From: Nocardioides sp. JQ2195
GTDB lineage: Bacteria; Actinomycetota; Actinomycetes; Propionibacteriales; Nocardioidaceae
DNA: 64,000 nucleotides
Assembly (NCBI RefSeq): GCF_012272695.1
Contig: NZ_CP050902.1
Location: 2,170,001 to 2,234,000 of the forward strand
Direction: 5' to 3'
Position numbers and translations under genes: made by a program
Shown: piece by piece, positions 1 through 9,643 of the stretch
Layout of the letters: every line of letters starts with the position of its first letter
How positions within the stretch are numbered: position 1 is the first letter of the stretch
Notes under the pieces: model-generated
Databases searched by the model: none
The model's input: only the letters and a program-made list of their open reading frames with translations
Told to the model about the DNA's origin: nothing

Positions 1-1472
1 TCATCAGCGCCCCGGCCGCACTCAGCGTCGCACCCGTCTCAGGGATGACCACACGTTCAGCGCCGAGTCGTGCAGCAATAGCCACAGAGTTCAAACCCGC
101 GCCACCGCCCCCACCGACCAGCACTGCCTTGGCGGGATCAACTCCCTGGTTCAGAGTGATCTCCTCGATGGCCGTAACCATCCCCTCAGTGACCAGCGTC
201 ATGATGGCTGAGGCAGCGTCCTCGACACTCAGCCCCAAAGGCGATGCGACATGTTCCTCAATCGCCACCCGAGCCGCATCGATGTCGAGCTTCATCTTCC
301 CACCCAAGAAGTACGCCGGGTCGATGTAGCCAAGGACAAGGCTCGCGTCAGTAACGGTGGGCTGCGTACCTCCGCGACCATAAGCAACCGGTCCCGGCTT
401 CGCACCCGCACTCTGGGGCCCCACCCGGAGCAGCCCACCCTCGTCAACCCAGGCGATACTGCCGCCGCCGGCCCCCACGCTCTTCACATCAACACTGGGA
501 AACCCAGTCATGTGTCCGAAGAACGGCTCGCCGATCCACGTCTCACTAGTGGTCGGAATCCTGCCCTTACGGACCAGGCTCACGTCATATGTCGTGCCAC
601 CGGTGTCAGCCACAATTGCAGTGTCGGCGTCTGCATCAACAAGCGCGTAGTGACGGCCCGCCACCGGAGCCATCGAGGGACCGGAATTGATCGAGTGAAT
701 CGGCTGCTCAGCCACAAACGATGCATCCAACACACCCGCATTCGAAGTAAGAATCAACACCCGCCCATCGAAACCTGCTTCACGAAGACGTCGTTCAAGA
801 CTCCCCAAGTACTCCTGCATCAGCGGTTTGAGCGAAGCATCGATCGCCGTGGACGAAGCACGCCGGTACTCGCGCAAAATCGGGTTCAGCTGGTGCGACA
901 ACGTATAAGGAACACCCGGCAGGTGCTCATCGAGCAACTCACCGACCCGCAGTTCGTGAGCAGGATTCAGCGTCGACCACAGCAGACACACTGCCACCGC
1001 CTCGACCTGCATCGACTTGAGCACGCCGATGTGCGCAACAACTGCAGCTTCATCAAACTCACGCACGACCTCACCTGCGGAGCCAATACGCCCCGGAACC
1101 TCGTAAGTCAACGACCGCGGAATGTACGGCTCCGGGTAGGCCTTGGTGTAGTTGAACGGGTCAGTCCGTCCCCCCTCCCGAAACAACAGAGTGTCCGGAT
1201 GTCCTTCACTTGCAAGCAACGCAGTCCTGGCCGTACCGCCAGTCAAGATCGCATTGATGGCCCTCGTCGTTCCATGGATGAACAAACCATCACCAGCCAG
1301 GAGTTCTGACCGTTCAACTCCACGAGCCTCAGCGGCAACCGAGAGAACATTCAGCACACCTTCCACAGGGTCGTCCGGAGTCGTCGACGACTTGTAGACC
1401 TGCAGCGTGCCGTCGTCATCCTCAATCACGAGATCAGTGAAAGTTCCACCAGTGTCAACTGCGAATCGCATA
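1..1472 (-). CDS. hyuA: N-methylhydantoinase A / 5-oxoprolinase-type ATP-dependent hydrolase (HyuA), C-terminus cut by window edge
   Basis: Translated on the minus strand from ATG 1472, with AGGAAAGAG just upstream, this gives about 490 residues before the window ends. The N-terminus has the family signature DTGGTFTDLV (residues about 6-15), then HGTTRAINA, a second nucleotide-binding motif DTGGTTYDVS and a glycine run GGGGGAGLN near the visible end. These are typical of the HyuA subunit, which hydrolyses hydantoins, 5-oxoproline or similar cyclic amides using ATP, normally with a HyuB partner. HyuB is not seen and would lie beyond position 1. The gene follows an ABC substrate-binding protein by 81 bp, so the two may be co-transcribed for uptake and opening of a cyclic amide. 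The substrate cannot be read from sequence. Confidence 0.88.
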
Positions 1473-1553
1473 GCAAACTCTTTCCTGGCCGATTCCCGGC
1501 CCAAATCCGCCGGGTTTCCCGGCTCAAGTTAGATGTCTGAAGGTGTGGGGGTC

Positions 1554-2654
1554 TCAGCCAGCCCACTGTCCGGAATAGTCTCCGAACTCCGCGCTGTTCT
1601 CTTTGGTGAACACCATGGGCCAGGCCAACTCCTCAGCCGGGTTGATGCCAGCCCTGAACCGTTGCGAGCGCACCGCGCGAACCGCTTGGTCCACCAGATA
1701 CATGCCTTCATCGAAGGGGTACATCATCACCGTGCCGAACCAAGTTCCGCTGCGGACCTTCGCCAGGCCCCGCTGTCCCCCAGCCAGGCCGATGATCTTC
1801 ACCTGGTCCTCAACTCCCGCCGCCTTCACAGCCAGCTCGATCCCCGCAGCCATCGCATCGCTCGAAGCAGCCACGACGTCGAGGTCCGGGTTCGACTGCA
1901 AGATGTCCTGCGTCGCAGCCTGAGCCGGCGCAGCAAGGTAACCGGCTTCCACGCGTGCCACGATCTCGATCTCAGGGTGGGAGGAAAGAACCTGCTTCAC
2001 CCCGTCGAAGAGTGCCTCCTCCGCGGGGATCATTGCGCCCGGCAACTGCGCTACCTCACACGGATCCTTACCTTCGCAAGCCTCCACGATCAGCTGCCCC
2101 GTGCTCTTGCCCAAGGATGCCTCGGGAATTGCCGTCTGGGCGACCACACCCTCAGCATTCGAGATCTTACTGGCAAAGTCATCGCCGCATGGGTATCCGC
2201 CGCCGCAGACCACCTTGATGCCCGCCTCAGCAGCCTCCGCGATGGCAGGAACGACTCCGGAGGCGTCAACCGGAGTGACAAGGAAGGCATCGAACTTGCC
2301 AGTCGCGATGGCATCCTGAATCTGTGCGTACTGCTTCTGCTCGTCGAACCCAGCATCAAACGTGGTGACCGTTGCATTGCGAGCCTTGGCCGCGGCCTCG
2401 ATGCCTACGCCGAGAGCTGATAGGTAGTCGTTCTGGCTCGTGGGTGTGAACCAAGCCAACTTGACCGGCTTCGCATTGCTCACCGAAGTCTCCAGAACAG
2501 CCTTTCGTGCCTCCGGCGTCCCCTTTTGTAGCGCCCCCGCATCCGCCGTGCCCTCTGCCTTTCCGCACCCAGCAAGCACGACCAACATCAACACAGCCAG
2601 CACAGCCACCACAGGGCGACGTGCCCCGGATGACCTACTCGTCAATCGGCGCAT
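1554..2654 (-). CDS. ABC transporter substrate-binding lipoprotein, sugar/ribose-type periplasmic binding fold
   Basis: I start this 366-residue protein at ATG 2654, because a lipoprotein signal follows at once: positive N-region, hydrophobic core and lipobox LAGC at about residues 27-30. Longer upstream starts would bury this signal. The mature part reads as a type I periplasmic binding protein (GKFDAFLVTPVDASG, VVAASSDAMAAGIELAVK), the family binding sugars, autoinducer-2 and similar small solutes. No ATPase or permease gene is adjacent: downstream is hyuA and upstream an IS3 element, so the transporter is orphaned here or its membrane parts lie elsewhere. The ligand is unknown. Confidence 0.85.
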   Translation of the reverse strand: MRRLTSRSSGARRPVVAVLAVLMLVVLAGCGKAEGTADAGALQKGTPEARKAVLETSVSNAKPVKLAWFTPTSQNDYLSALGVGIEAAAKARNATVTTFDAGFDEQKQYAQIQDAIATGKFDAFLVTPVDASGVVPAIAEAAEAGIKVVCGGGYPCGDDFASKISNAEGVVAQTAIPEASLGKSTGQLIVEACEGKDPCEVAQLPGAMIPAEEALFDGVKQVLSSHPEIEIVARVEAGYLAAPAQAATQDILQSNPDLDVVAASSDAMAAGIELAVKAAGVEDQVKIIGLAGGQRGLAKVRSGTWFGTVMMYPFDEGMYLVDQAVRAVRSQRFRAGINPAEELAWPMVFTKENSAEFGDYSGQWAG

Positions 2655-3015
2655 CCCAAACTCCCAACATCGAAAACCGAATCGACCGGCCCCACGGACC
2701 GCCGCTGCACCCCAAGGAAGAAGCCCACCTAGAGCGTCTGCGATCCGTCCGAGAAAAGGACCGTGAACTGAAAGTAGGACCCCGCATGTGCCCCCCATCA
2801 CTAGACACCTTTATGAAACAAGGCCCCGAAACGGTTCCTTTGTCCATGTCGCCAACTCTTGCGTTCCTCCGACGCATGCGCATCTGCCCACCGGAGACCG
2901 GCGACGGGAGACGTCCTTGCCTGAACCGCCCCGGCTTCAGTAGAGGCTGTGGTGTGTCCCGGGTTTTACGGCGTCTGGGTTTCTGGATTCTGGTGCCTGA
3001 CACCAGGCGGTTCAG

Positions 3016-3322
3016 ATGGGACGACCGGGCTATCCGGCGGAGTTCCGGCGCAGGGTTCTCGACTTGCTCGCCGAGGGAAGGACTGTTGCCAGCGTCGCGC
3101 ACGATCTCGATGTCAGCGAGCAGACTATCTGCAATTGGCGACGCCAAGGATCGCATCGACCGTGGAGTTCAGTGCGGCCTGACGAAGGCTGAGAAGGGCG
3201 AACTGTTGGCTGCGAGGAAGCGGATCGCTGAACTCGAGACCGAGCTGAAGGTCGCTCGCCGCGCTGTCGACGTGCTGAAGGAGGAGGCCAGCCCAAAAGG
3301 CGGAACGTGGCGGTCGAGGTGA
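3016..3322 (+). pseudogene. IS3 transposase OrfA, frameshifted
   Basis: From ATG 3016 the frame encodes the helix-turn-helix start MGRPGYPAEFRRRVLDLLAE and then a Trp-Arg-Arg-Gln motif. It then runs into a stop because one extra G lies at about 3149-3150 (CAAGGATCG where CAAGATCG is expected). After restoring the frame, the usual DRIDRG and leucine-zipper part follow (ARKRIAELETELKVARRAVD) up to 3322. A slippery AAAAG run at 3295-3299 lies where IS3 elements make the OrfA/OrfB fusion by -1 frameshifting. Confidence 0.75.
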
Positions 3323-4171
3323 TCGCCGCGGAGGGCTTGTCTGTTCAGGTCGCGTCGGGTGCTGGCCGTGTCTGAGGCCGGCTTCTACGAGAGTGGGAAG
3401 CGTGCGCCGTCGGAGCGGTCAGTGCGGCACTCGATGCTGACCGACCTGATCACCCAGATCCACGCCGAGTGCCACGGGATCTACGGCGCTCGCAGGGTCC
3501 ACGCCGAGCTCACCATCGGCCGAGGTGTCCAGGTTGGCCACGGTCAGGTCGAGTTATTGATGCAACGCGCGGGTCTGCAGGTCATCAGCCGGCGCAAGAA
3601 GTGGCGGCGGATCAAGCCGGACACCATCGCGACCGATCTCGTCGAGCGCGACGTCACGCGGAGCGGCCCTAACCAGTTGTGGGTCACCGACATCACCGAA
3701 CATCCGACTCGCGAAGGGAAGGTCTACTGCTGCGTCGTGCTCGACACCTACTCCCGTCGCGTCGTCGGCTGGTCCATCGACGCATCGCCGACGGCAGCGC
3801 TGGTCACGAACGCGCTGGGGATGGCGATCGATGCTCGGCTCGGGAAGCGGCCGGAACCCGGGACGATCATCCACTCGGACCAGGGCGTTCAATTCGGTTC
3901 CTGGGCCTTCACGCGACGTGCGAAGGAGTCCGGGCTGCTCGCGTCGATGGGCAGCATCGGCGAGTGCTACGACAACTCCATGATCGAAAGCTTCTGGTCG
4001 CGGATGCAGGTCGAGCTGCTCGACCGGTAGAAGTGGAACACCCGAATCGAACTGAGCACCGCGATGCTCGAGTACCTCGAGATCTGGCACAACCGGAAGC
4101 GCCGTCACAGCCAACTCGGATGGCTCACCCCCATAGAGTTCGAACGCAACCGCATCATCACCGTGGCATGA
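3296..4171 (+). pseudogene. IS3 transposase OrfB (DDE integrase core), frameshifted and with an in-frame amber stop
   Basis: The rve-type integrase core is clear: WVTDITEH, IHSDQGVQFGS and the terminal NSMIESFW glutamate supply the DDE residues. Two lesions are visible. About 2 nt are missing near 3348-3352, so the start region (VAVEVIAAEGLSVQVAS) is out of frame with the body. A TAG at 4028-4030 interrupts the frame where relatives usually have a glutamine codon, and the conserved end (WNTRIELSTAMLEYLE through HNRKRRHSQLGW) continues in frame to the TGA at 4169-4171. With the OrfA frameshift, that makes three independent inactivating changes. Confidence 0.8.
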
Positions 4172-4211
4172 GAATCGCATGAATCTCGACTACGCGGAAC
4201 CTGGGACACAC

Positions 4212-4669
4212 TAGACCAAAACAGTCCTCACGTGCCGGACCAGATCACGGGCGCCTTCCCGGTCGACCCTGGGAATCGCCACCGCGGTGCTCTCATCCAA
4301 CCGCAACAGTCTGGCCTAGACCGCGTCCTTAGACCCGCTCACCCGACGGATGCTGAAGTTTCGACGGCGGAGCGACCACCCACCATATCCCGGCGCCGTC
4401 AACGTCCGATACAGGTCGCACCCGGTCGGGCCAGCCTCATACGTCACCGCCACCGAGCCCGGCAGGTCAGCGAGCCACCCTCAGATGTGCTCATGTGACG
4501 GTGTCAGTTTCGCCTGGAACAGCTCGCCTGTGACGCCGTCGATCGCTGCTGCTGCAACGGATAGTGCGTGCACGTCGAGCCCAGCACTCGTATCTTCTGT
4601 AAACACCGGCGCTTCCCACAACTGTCGGATAGGCCGAACAGGCGCCACTGCTCGGTATCCCACGAACAT
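4212..4669 (-). pseudogene. IS110-family transposase remnant, N-terminal part
   Basis: On the minus strand the start of a DEDD transposase can be read: AGLDVHALSVAAAAIDGVTG, then LTPSHEHI, a TGA stop in frame, GWLADLPGSVAVTYEAGPTG, a TAG, and further on ARLLRLDESTAVAIP. These are the N-terminal catalytic segments of IS110-type transposases. The reading frame has several stops and the part after RDLVRHVR is missing, cut exactly at the IS3 right end. The element is dead. The rest was not found on the other side of the IS3 copy. Confidence 0.7.
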
Positions 4670-4853
4670 GTGTGGAGCGAGGCCCCGGCCTCGCAGCCCC
4701 TCAGAAGCTCGGAGCGGTCACTCCATACCGTCTAGTCGAGTCCGGCCCGAGCACCTTCGTCGACGATGGTGTCCTCTTATCGCATTAATCGATTGACCGC
4801 AGTTCAGGACCTGACCCTGGAAGCACCTGGCGATCCCGCTCAGCGTGGGGCCT

Positions 4854-7262
4854 CTACTTGACCTCAGTGGATTCACCCAATTGCCCTCGGCTGCGTGCTG
4901 CCGTTGCCAGTTCATAAATGTCCTCAGGATGGACGGGCACCCGGGAAATTCGAACACCGTTCCCCAAGGCATCATCAATGGCACCCGCCACAGCAGCGCC
5001 CATAGCAATGAGCCCGACTTCACCCATCCCCTTGGCTCCAAACGGATTATCAGGAGTCGGCGCGTCTTCCGTCACAAATACATCAACATCTGGAATACCT
5101 TGCGCATCCGGTAGCAGATAGTCCATGAAGGAAGTTGCGAGCGGCTGCCCGGCCGAGTCATATCTGAACTCCTCGAACAGGGCTCCTCCGATTCCCTGGG
5201 CTGCAGCGCCAATAATCTGCCCGCGGGTAGTCATCGGATTGATAATCCTCCCTGCCTCGGCGCTAGTGAAGAGACGCAGAATTTTGTGACCACCAGTCGT
5301 CGGATCAACCTCGAGTTGTATGAGTGTAATCCCGTACGGATAGTTCATGTGCTCATCCCGATAGACTCCGGAAACGCTCAACCCCGGATCGTCGCCTACA
5401 CGCCGGGCGCTCGGTCCGTCCCAGAGTCGGGCGATCTCCGACAGCCTCAGCGAACGCACGGGTTTTAGCACTGTTTGCACACGACCGGCCTCGAACCGCA
5501 GGTCTTCCAGAGGCACTCCCAGCAGGGTGGCGCTTACGCGAAGGGCCTTCTTGATGATTCCTCGAGCTGCGTTCTTTGCAGCGCCTCCGGCGAGCACCGT
5601 GGAGCGGCTCGACCAAGAGCCGACGCCGTCACTCAGTTGATCCGTATCACCGTGGAAGACGTCAATCTCCTCCGGCTCGTTGCCAAGTTCATCCGCGACG
5701 ATCTGTGCAATCACAGTTTCGATGCCTTGCCCAACCGATGAAGCCCCCGTCAGTACGCGAATGCGTCCTGACGGATCCACATCCACGGACGCAGTCTCAT
5801 ATATCCCCAAGCCCGCCTTATCCATAAGCACCCCCATACCGGTTCCGACCAATCGCCCAGAAGCTCGAAGCTCTGCGGCTTCGGTCCGCCATGCTTCGAA
5901 GTTGGCGGCAACGAGGGCCTTCTCCAGATGGTCCCGAACATCACCTGAATCGAAACGGAATCCTTCAAAGACAATATCCATTCCTGGTTCCCAGGGGAGG
6001 TCGTCGCTAGACAACACGTTCTTCAGCCGTATGTCGAGGGGATCCACTTGGAGCTCTTGGGCAGCGACGTCGAGCAATCGCTCACGCGCGAAGGTGACCT
6101 CGAACCGGCCCGGAGCACGATATGCGGAGAGCGGCGTCTTGTTGGTCATCACTGCATGGGCAGTGGCCCGGTAAGCGGGAACTTTGTAAGGGCCAGCGAC
6201 CATTCCAGCCGTGATGTCCGTAATCAGCGGCTCCGATTGGCGCAAGAAGGCGCCATTGTTGTGCCAAATCTCGTCCCTAAGCCCGAGCAAACGACCCTGA
6301 TCGTCGAAAGCTCCTTCGATACGGTGTACCTGTTCGCGCGCATGGGAGATCGAGACCATGTGCTCGAGCCGATCCTCCAGCCACTTGACGGGCCGCTGGA
6401 GACGACGCGCTGCGACGGCCGCCGCCACATACTCAGGAAATACTCCGCCTCGAACACCGAAATTGCCGCCGAAATCTGTGTGACGCATGTGGATAGCACT
6501 CACAGGCATCTGGAGGGCATCCGCCAGAACACGACGGCTATTGTGGGCGTGGACCACACCCCAGAACTCAAGCTCATCATGACCGCGTACCGGTTGCACC
6601 AAACAACCGCGCATCTCCATGGGCACACCGCTTTGCCGGCCGATTCGGAATTCTGAGCGGAAGTGGTGTGGCGCCTCTGCGAACACTCGGTCCACATCTC
6701 CGTATTCCTTGACGAACGTTGCCGATACGTTGCCGCGCGGGTGCAGTCGAGTGCTGTTCTCGGCTGCTTCGACCGAGTCAAGGATCGGTGGGCATTCGGC
6801 GTACTCGACAAGTACCTTCTCTGCAGCGTCCTCCGCCCGATAGGGGTCATCGGCGAAGACTGCCACCACCGGTTGGCCGACATAGAGGACCTTCGAGGCG
6901 GCTAGTACCGGATGCCCATACTCCTCAAGACCGGGAATTATGCGGTGGTAGCCCACATTCTTGATAGGTACGGTCGCTAGACCTTCGATGTCATCCGCCG
7001 TGAGAATGAGTGCCACACCAGGCATGCGCTTCGCATCCCGTACGTCGACGGACTCAATCGTCGCGTGAGCGACGGTGGATCGCACGATGCGCATCCAAAG
7101 CTGATTGGAAGCATCAATGTTCCCCACAAAAGCCCCTTGACCGCGCACCAGCCTGTCATCCTCACGTCGCGGAGTGCTGCTCCCCACGTGGGTGCCATGT
7201 CCTGGATCCTGTCGGCCTTGAGAGGCTCTTGTCGCAGCAGAAGGTGCTGTAGGGCTGTTCAC
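4854..7262 (-). CDS. kdhL: Molybdenum hydroxylase large (molybdopterin-binding) subunit, xanthine dehydrogenase family; probable KdhL
   Basis: About 802 residues from the GTG at 7262; the start is uncertain, since a GTG at 7187 is better placed against an AGGA and open frame extends up to 7352. The protein has the aldehyde oxidase/xanthine dehydrogenase a/b-hammerhead start (PRREDDRLVRGQGAFVGN), a Mo-pterin core with AYRAPGRFEVTFARE, which lacks the CO-dehydrogenase AYRCSFR loop, and the catalytic GMGEVG glutamate near the C-terminus. It should bind molybdopterin cytosine dinucleotide and hydroxylate an N-heterocycle next to nitrogen using water. Its FAD and 2Fe-2S partners lie 7 kb away (13957-15362), an arrangement compatible with ketone dehydrogenase of nicotine catabolism. 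Family is certain; the 6-hydroxypseudooxynicotine substrate is inferred from neighbours. Confidence 0.8.
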   Translation of the reverse strand: MNSPTAPSAATRASQGRQDPGHGTHVGSSTPRREDDRLVRGQGAFVGNIDASNQLWMRIVRSTVAHATIESVDVRDAKRMPGVALILTADDIEGLATVPIKNVGYHRIIPGLEEYGHPVLAASKVLYVGQPVVAVFADDPYRAEDAAEKVLVEYAECPPILDSVEAAENSTRLHPRGNVSATFVKEYGDVDRVFAEAPHHFRSEFRIGRQSGVPMEMRGCLVQPVRGHDELEFWGVVHAHNSRRVLADALQMPVSAIHMRHTDFGGNFGVRGGVFPEYVAAAVAARRLQRPVKWLEDRLEHMVSISHAREQVHRIEGAFDDQGRLLGLRDEIWHNNGAFLRQSEPLITDITAGMVAGPYKVPAYRATAHAVMTNKTPLSAYRAPGRFEVTFARERLLDVAAQELQVDPLDIRLKNVLSSDDLPWEPGMDIVFEGFRFDSGDVRDHLEKALVAANFEAWRTEAAELRASGRLVGTGMGVLMDKAGLGIYETASVDVDPSGRIRVLTGASSVGQGIETVIAQIVADELGNEPEEIDVFHGDTDQLSDGVGSWSSRSTVLAGGAAKNAARGIIKKALRVSATLLGVPLEDLRFEAGRVQTVLKPVRSLRLSEIARLWDGPSARRVGDDPGLSVSGVYRDEHMNYPYGITLIQLEVDPTTGGHKILRLFTSAEAGRIINPMTTRGQIIGAAAQGIGGALFEEFRYDSAGQPLATSFMDYLLPDAQGIPDVDVFVTEDAPTPDNPFGAKGMGEVGLIAMGAAVAGAIDDALGNGVRISRVPVHPEDIYELATAARSRGQLGESTEVK

Positions 7263-7640
7263 ATGAACAGTATTGCGCCAAACCAGGGACGGTCGTATCC
7301 CTTGAATGAAGGCTTCGTGGATCGGATATCCGCATTCCGAAGACCGTATCAAGCCGCATCCGACTGGTGCTCCTGCTATGTGTACGACTTCTCTCCAATC
7401 TCAGGAACCTAGAAATCGCGACAACCACCGTACCGGGATCGGAGTCAAGGACTTATCGGCACTGACTGATGGCCATACATCAAGGGCACGCAGCACCATC
7501 GTCGTTCTCAATCGGTCTGCCACGGCGGCGCTGCACGCGCTCTCGTGGTACTTTCGCGGCGCGGCGAACTACCCAGCGCTGAACGGACACGCGCCACCAC
7601 CGCACCCAGACAACTACCCCGGGGCAATCCTTCGGCTCAG
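7263..7640. other. 378-bp gap without a convincing gene
   Basis: This lies between the amidase stop and the hydroxylase large-subunit start, both on the minus strand. It must hold the promoter or leader of the large subunit. I see no open frame with good codon use, no strong hairpin and no clear repeat. Confidence 0.5.
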
Positions 7641-9035
7641 TCAGTCCCAGTCCGTGAGCGGCCGAAGTGCCCAAGGCTGTGCCGCCTCGAGTTGCGCGCT
7701 CAATGCAAGAATCACGGCCTCACCCTGTGGTGGTCCCACGAGTTGTATCCCGATTGGGAGCCCATTGGAATGAACAGCCAGCGGGAGGCTAATTGCCGGC
7801 TGACCAGTGCAATTAGCCGGGTAGGTAAAACTGAGCCAATCGAGATGCTCACGGCCCGCCGTCGCCGGATCGAGCCCCATTTCCCCGATCCGGGGTGCCG
7901 TTTGAGGAAATGTCGGGGTAATCAGGACATCGCAATCGTCCCAGAACGAGATCACCGCGCGACTCTCAGCGTGAAGTCCATCCATGGCGCGCACGTAATC
8001 CGCAGCCGAGAGGCCATCACCGAACTCGGCGGCGATCGCGTTAGCCGGGTCTAGTAGCGAGCGATCCGTGACCGGCTGAGCAGCCATGGCCGCGGCGAAC
8101 ACGACTATCTGAAGTTCGCGAAGCGCCTGAGTCCGCGGGCCACGCTCCACCACTTGGTGGCCCATCTCCTCGCACAGAGTCGCAATATCGCGCACGCGGC
8201 TGGCGATCTCCGCGTCAACTGGAACCTCGGCGTCGCTGGTAAATGCGATGCGCAACTGACCAGGGCCTCTGCGCGTCGCTTCCAAGTATGGCTCTGCTGC
8301 GGGGGCAGCCCAGTAAGGATCGCCGGGCAGGTGGCCGGCCATGGCATCCAGCCCAGCCGCAGCGTCCGCGACAGACCGAGAGAGCACCCCGTCAGTCAAG
8401 AGTCCGCCCCACCCAGCACCGGAGGTTGGCCCCAAAGAGATACGCCCCCTCGACGGCTTCATTCCCACCACTCCACAACACGCCGCTGGAATACGAACCG
8501 AGCCGCCCCCGTCGCTGCCATGGCTAATTCCACAGAGGCCCGCAGCGACCGCAGCAGCGGCGCCACCACTGGATCCGCCAGCCGTGTGATCAATGTTCCA
8601 CGGGTTGCGAGCAGCGCCGTGGAGTCCATAGTCAGTGACCGGACGACCACCGAGCTCGGCTGTCGTTGTCTTGCCGAGAATGAGACACCCTGCCTGTTTC
8701 AACTGGGTCACGGCGAAGGCGTCCTCGCCCGCGATATCGTCCCGAAACGCGCGCGACCCACGGGTGAATGGATAGCCAGCCATGGGCGCGAGGTCCTTAA
8801 TCGAGACTGACACCCCGGCCAGTGGCCCTGACAATGGCCCGACCCTCGTCTCGGCAGCCCCTAGCTCGGCAAGCTCAATGGTAGTCAGGCAGTAGGCGTT
8901 CAAGTCATCATTGAACCGGTCGATCCGCTGCCGATACATGGACACAAGTTCTGAAGCGGAGACCCGTCCCCGAGCAATCTCCTCTGCTTGCACCACCGCG
9001 GGACTAAACGGACCGACTTCGGGCACGATATTCAC
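7641..9035 (-). CDS. Amidase signature family hydrolase
   Basis: A 464-residue amidase with the complete Ser-cisSer-Lys set: Lys80 in GVSVSIKDL, cis-Ser155 in the loop GGSSGG, and nucleophile Ser179 in GSDGGGSVRIPA; the 24-residue spacing of the two serines is normal. It hydrolyses a carboxamide to acid and ammonia, probably in the cytoplasm, since no signal peptide is visible. The ATG overlaps the stop of the upstream EthD-like gene (ATGA at 9032-9035), so the two are translationally coupled. Within a pyridine catabolic cluster a maleamate-, succinamate- or carboxamide-type substrate is plausible but not shown. Family assignment is secure. Confidence 0.9.
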   Translation of the reverse strand: MNIVPEVGPFSPAVVQAEEIARGRVSASELVSMYRQRIDRFNDDLNAYCLTTIELAELGAAETRVGPLSGPLAGVSVSIKDLAPMAGYPFTRGSRAFRDDIAGEDAFAVTQLKQAGCLILGKTTTAELGGRPVTDYGLHGAARNPWNIDHTAGGSSGGAAAAVAAGLCGISHGSDGGGSVRIPAACCGVVGMKPSRGRISLGPTSGAGWGGLLTDGVLSRSVADAAAGLDAMAGHLPGDPYWAAPAAEPYLEATRRGPGQLRIAFTSDAEVPVDAEIASRVRDIATLCEEMGHQVVERGPRTQALRELQIVVFAAAMAAQPVTDRSLLDPANAIAAEFGDGLSAADYVRAMDGLHAESRAVISFWDDCDVLITPTFPQTAPRIGEMGLDPATAGREHLDWLSFTYPANCTGQPAISLPLAVHSNGLPIGIQLVGPPQGEAVILALSAQLEAAQPWALRPLTDWD

Positions 9036-9643
9036 ACTTCCACCTCACCTGTTCGGCGACCGTAGATTCTGCCGTGCTCGCCGCGGATGTGCGGCGTCAA
9101 CGGCCCGAAACCGTAGACCTTGTCCATCTCTGGCGTTTCCAACGCATCCGGCCGGTCTAACTGGTACACGGAAAGAAACTGGGGTTCACCCTCAATGCAC
9201 TCGTACCGAGCGGCAGCGACAAAACCAGGGCATTCAAGCACCTCAGGGAGATGCGTGGTGTTGTACCACTCATTGAAAGCTACCTCAGCCTCAGGCTCAA
9301 CGTCGGCACGCACGGTCAGCACATATGCACCTTCCACGTCCGCGGACCCCATTGCGAAGATTGGTCGGTAGGTCCGACGATGCCAACCACGCAACGCGCG
9401 CGTCCAAAGTCCCCAATCGAGCGCATCACGCACGGGAGTGCTCTGGGCAACCGACTCGTCCTCCAGTTGGCAAAGCAAAAGGAAGCGTGGTTGGCCATCT
9501 TTGCTCTCGAGCCAGGAGGCGCTAGATACGCCCGGAGCTGCACGCAATGATGGGAGTTGCACATCCACCCGCCACTCGCGAAAGGCATCCTCCGCTTCCG
9601 CAGTGATGTCAGCATATGTTGCCATCAAAAGTTTGGTGCTCAT
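9032..9643 (-). CDS. Tandem dimeric alpha/beta-barrel (EthD/Dabb-like) protein
   Basis: 203 residues from ATG 9643, preceded by AGGAAG; a longer upstream start is open but lacks a ribosome site. Two ferredoxin-like halves are visible: the first starts TKLLMATYADITAEAEDAFR, the second VLTVRADVEPEAEVAFNEWY, followed by NTTHLPEVLECPGF. The (D/N)EWY..HLPE.L pattern is typical of small dimeric barrel proteins that accompany catabolic oxygenases and hydrolases, often of unknown role. It is the first gene of a coupled pair with the amidase. A stabilising or accessory role, or an actual hydrolase or isomerase function, are both possible. Confidence 0.65.
   Translation of the reverse strand: MSTKLLMATYADITAEAEDAFREWRVDVQLPSLRAAPGVSSASWLESKDGQPRFLLLCQLEDESVAQSTPVRDALDWGLWTRALRGWHRRTYRPIFAMGSADVEGAYVLTVRADVEPEAEVAFNEWYNTTHLPEVLECPGFVAAARYECIEGEPQFLSVYQLDRPDALETPEMDKVYGFGPLTPHIRGEHGRIYGRRTGEVEV

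Larger units (their letters stand above)
2952..4211 (+). mobile_element. IS3-family insertion sequence, degenerate
   Basis: Imperfect terminal inverted repeats begin GTGTGTCCC at 2952 and end with the complement GGGACACAC at 4203-4211; the match extends as GTGTGTCCC(G/A)GGTT. The 1.26-kb length and the two overlapping transposase frames fit IS3. I could not find a convincing 3-4 bp target duplication. The right end abuts an IS110-type transposase remnant, so the element probably inserted into it or recombined with it. Both transposase frames are damaged, so it is unlikely to move by itself. Confidence 0.85.

Noticed and set aside
251..1309. 352-codon plus-strand frame
   Set aside because: It is the antisense of the hydantoinase A gene, whose minus-strand translation shows clear family motifs; the plus frame has none.
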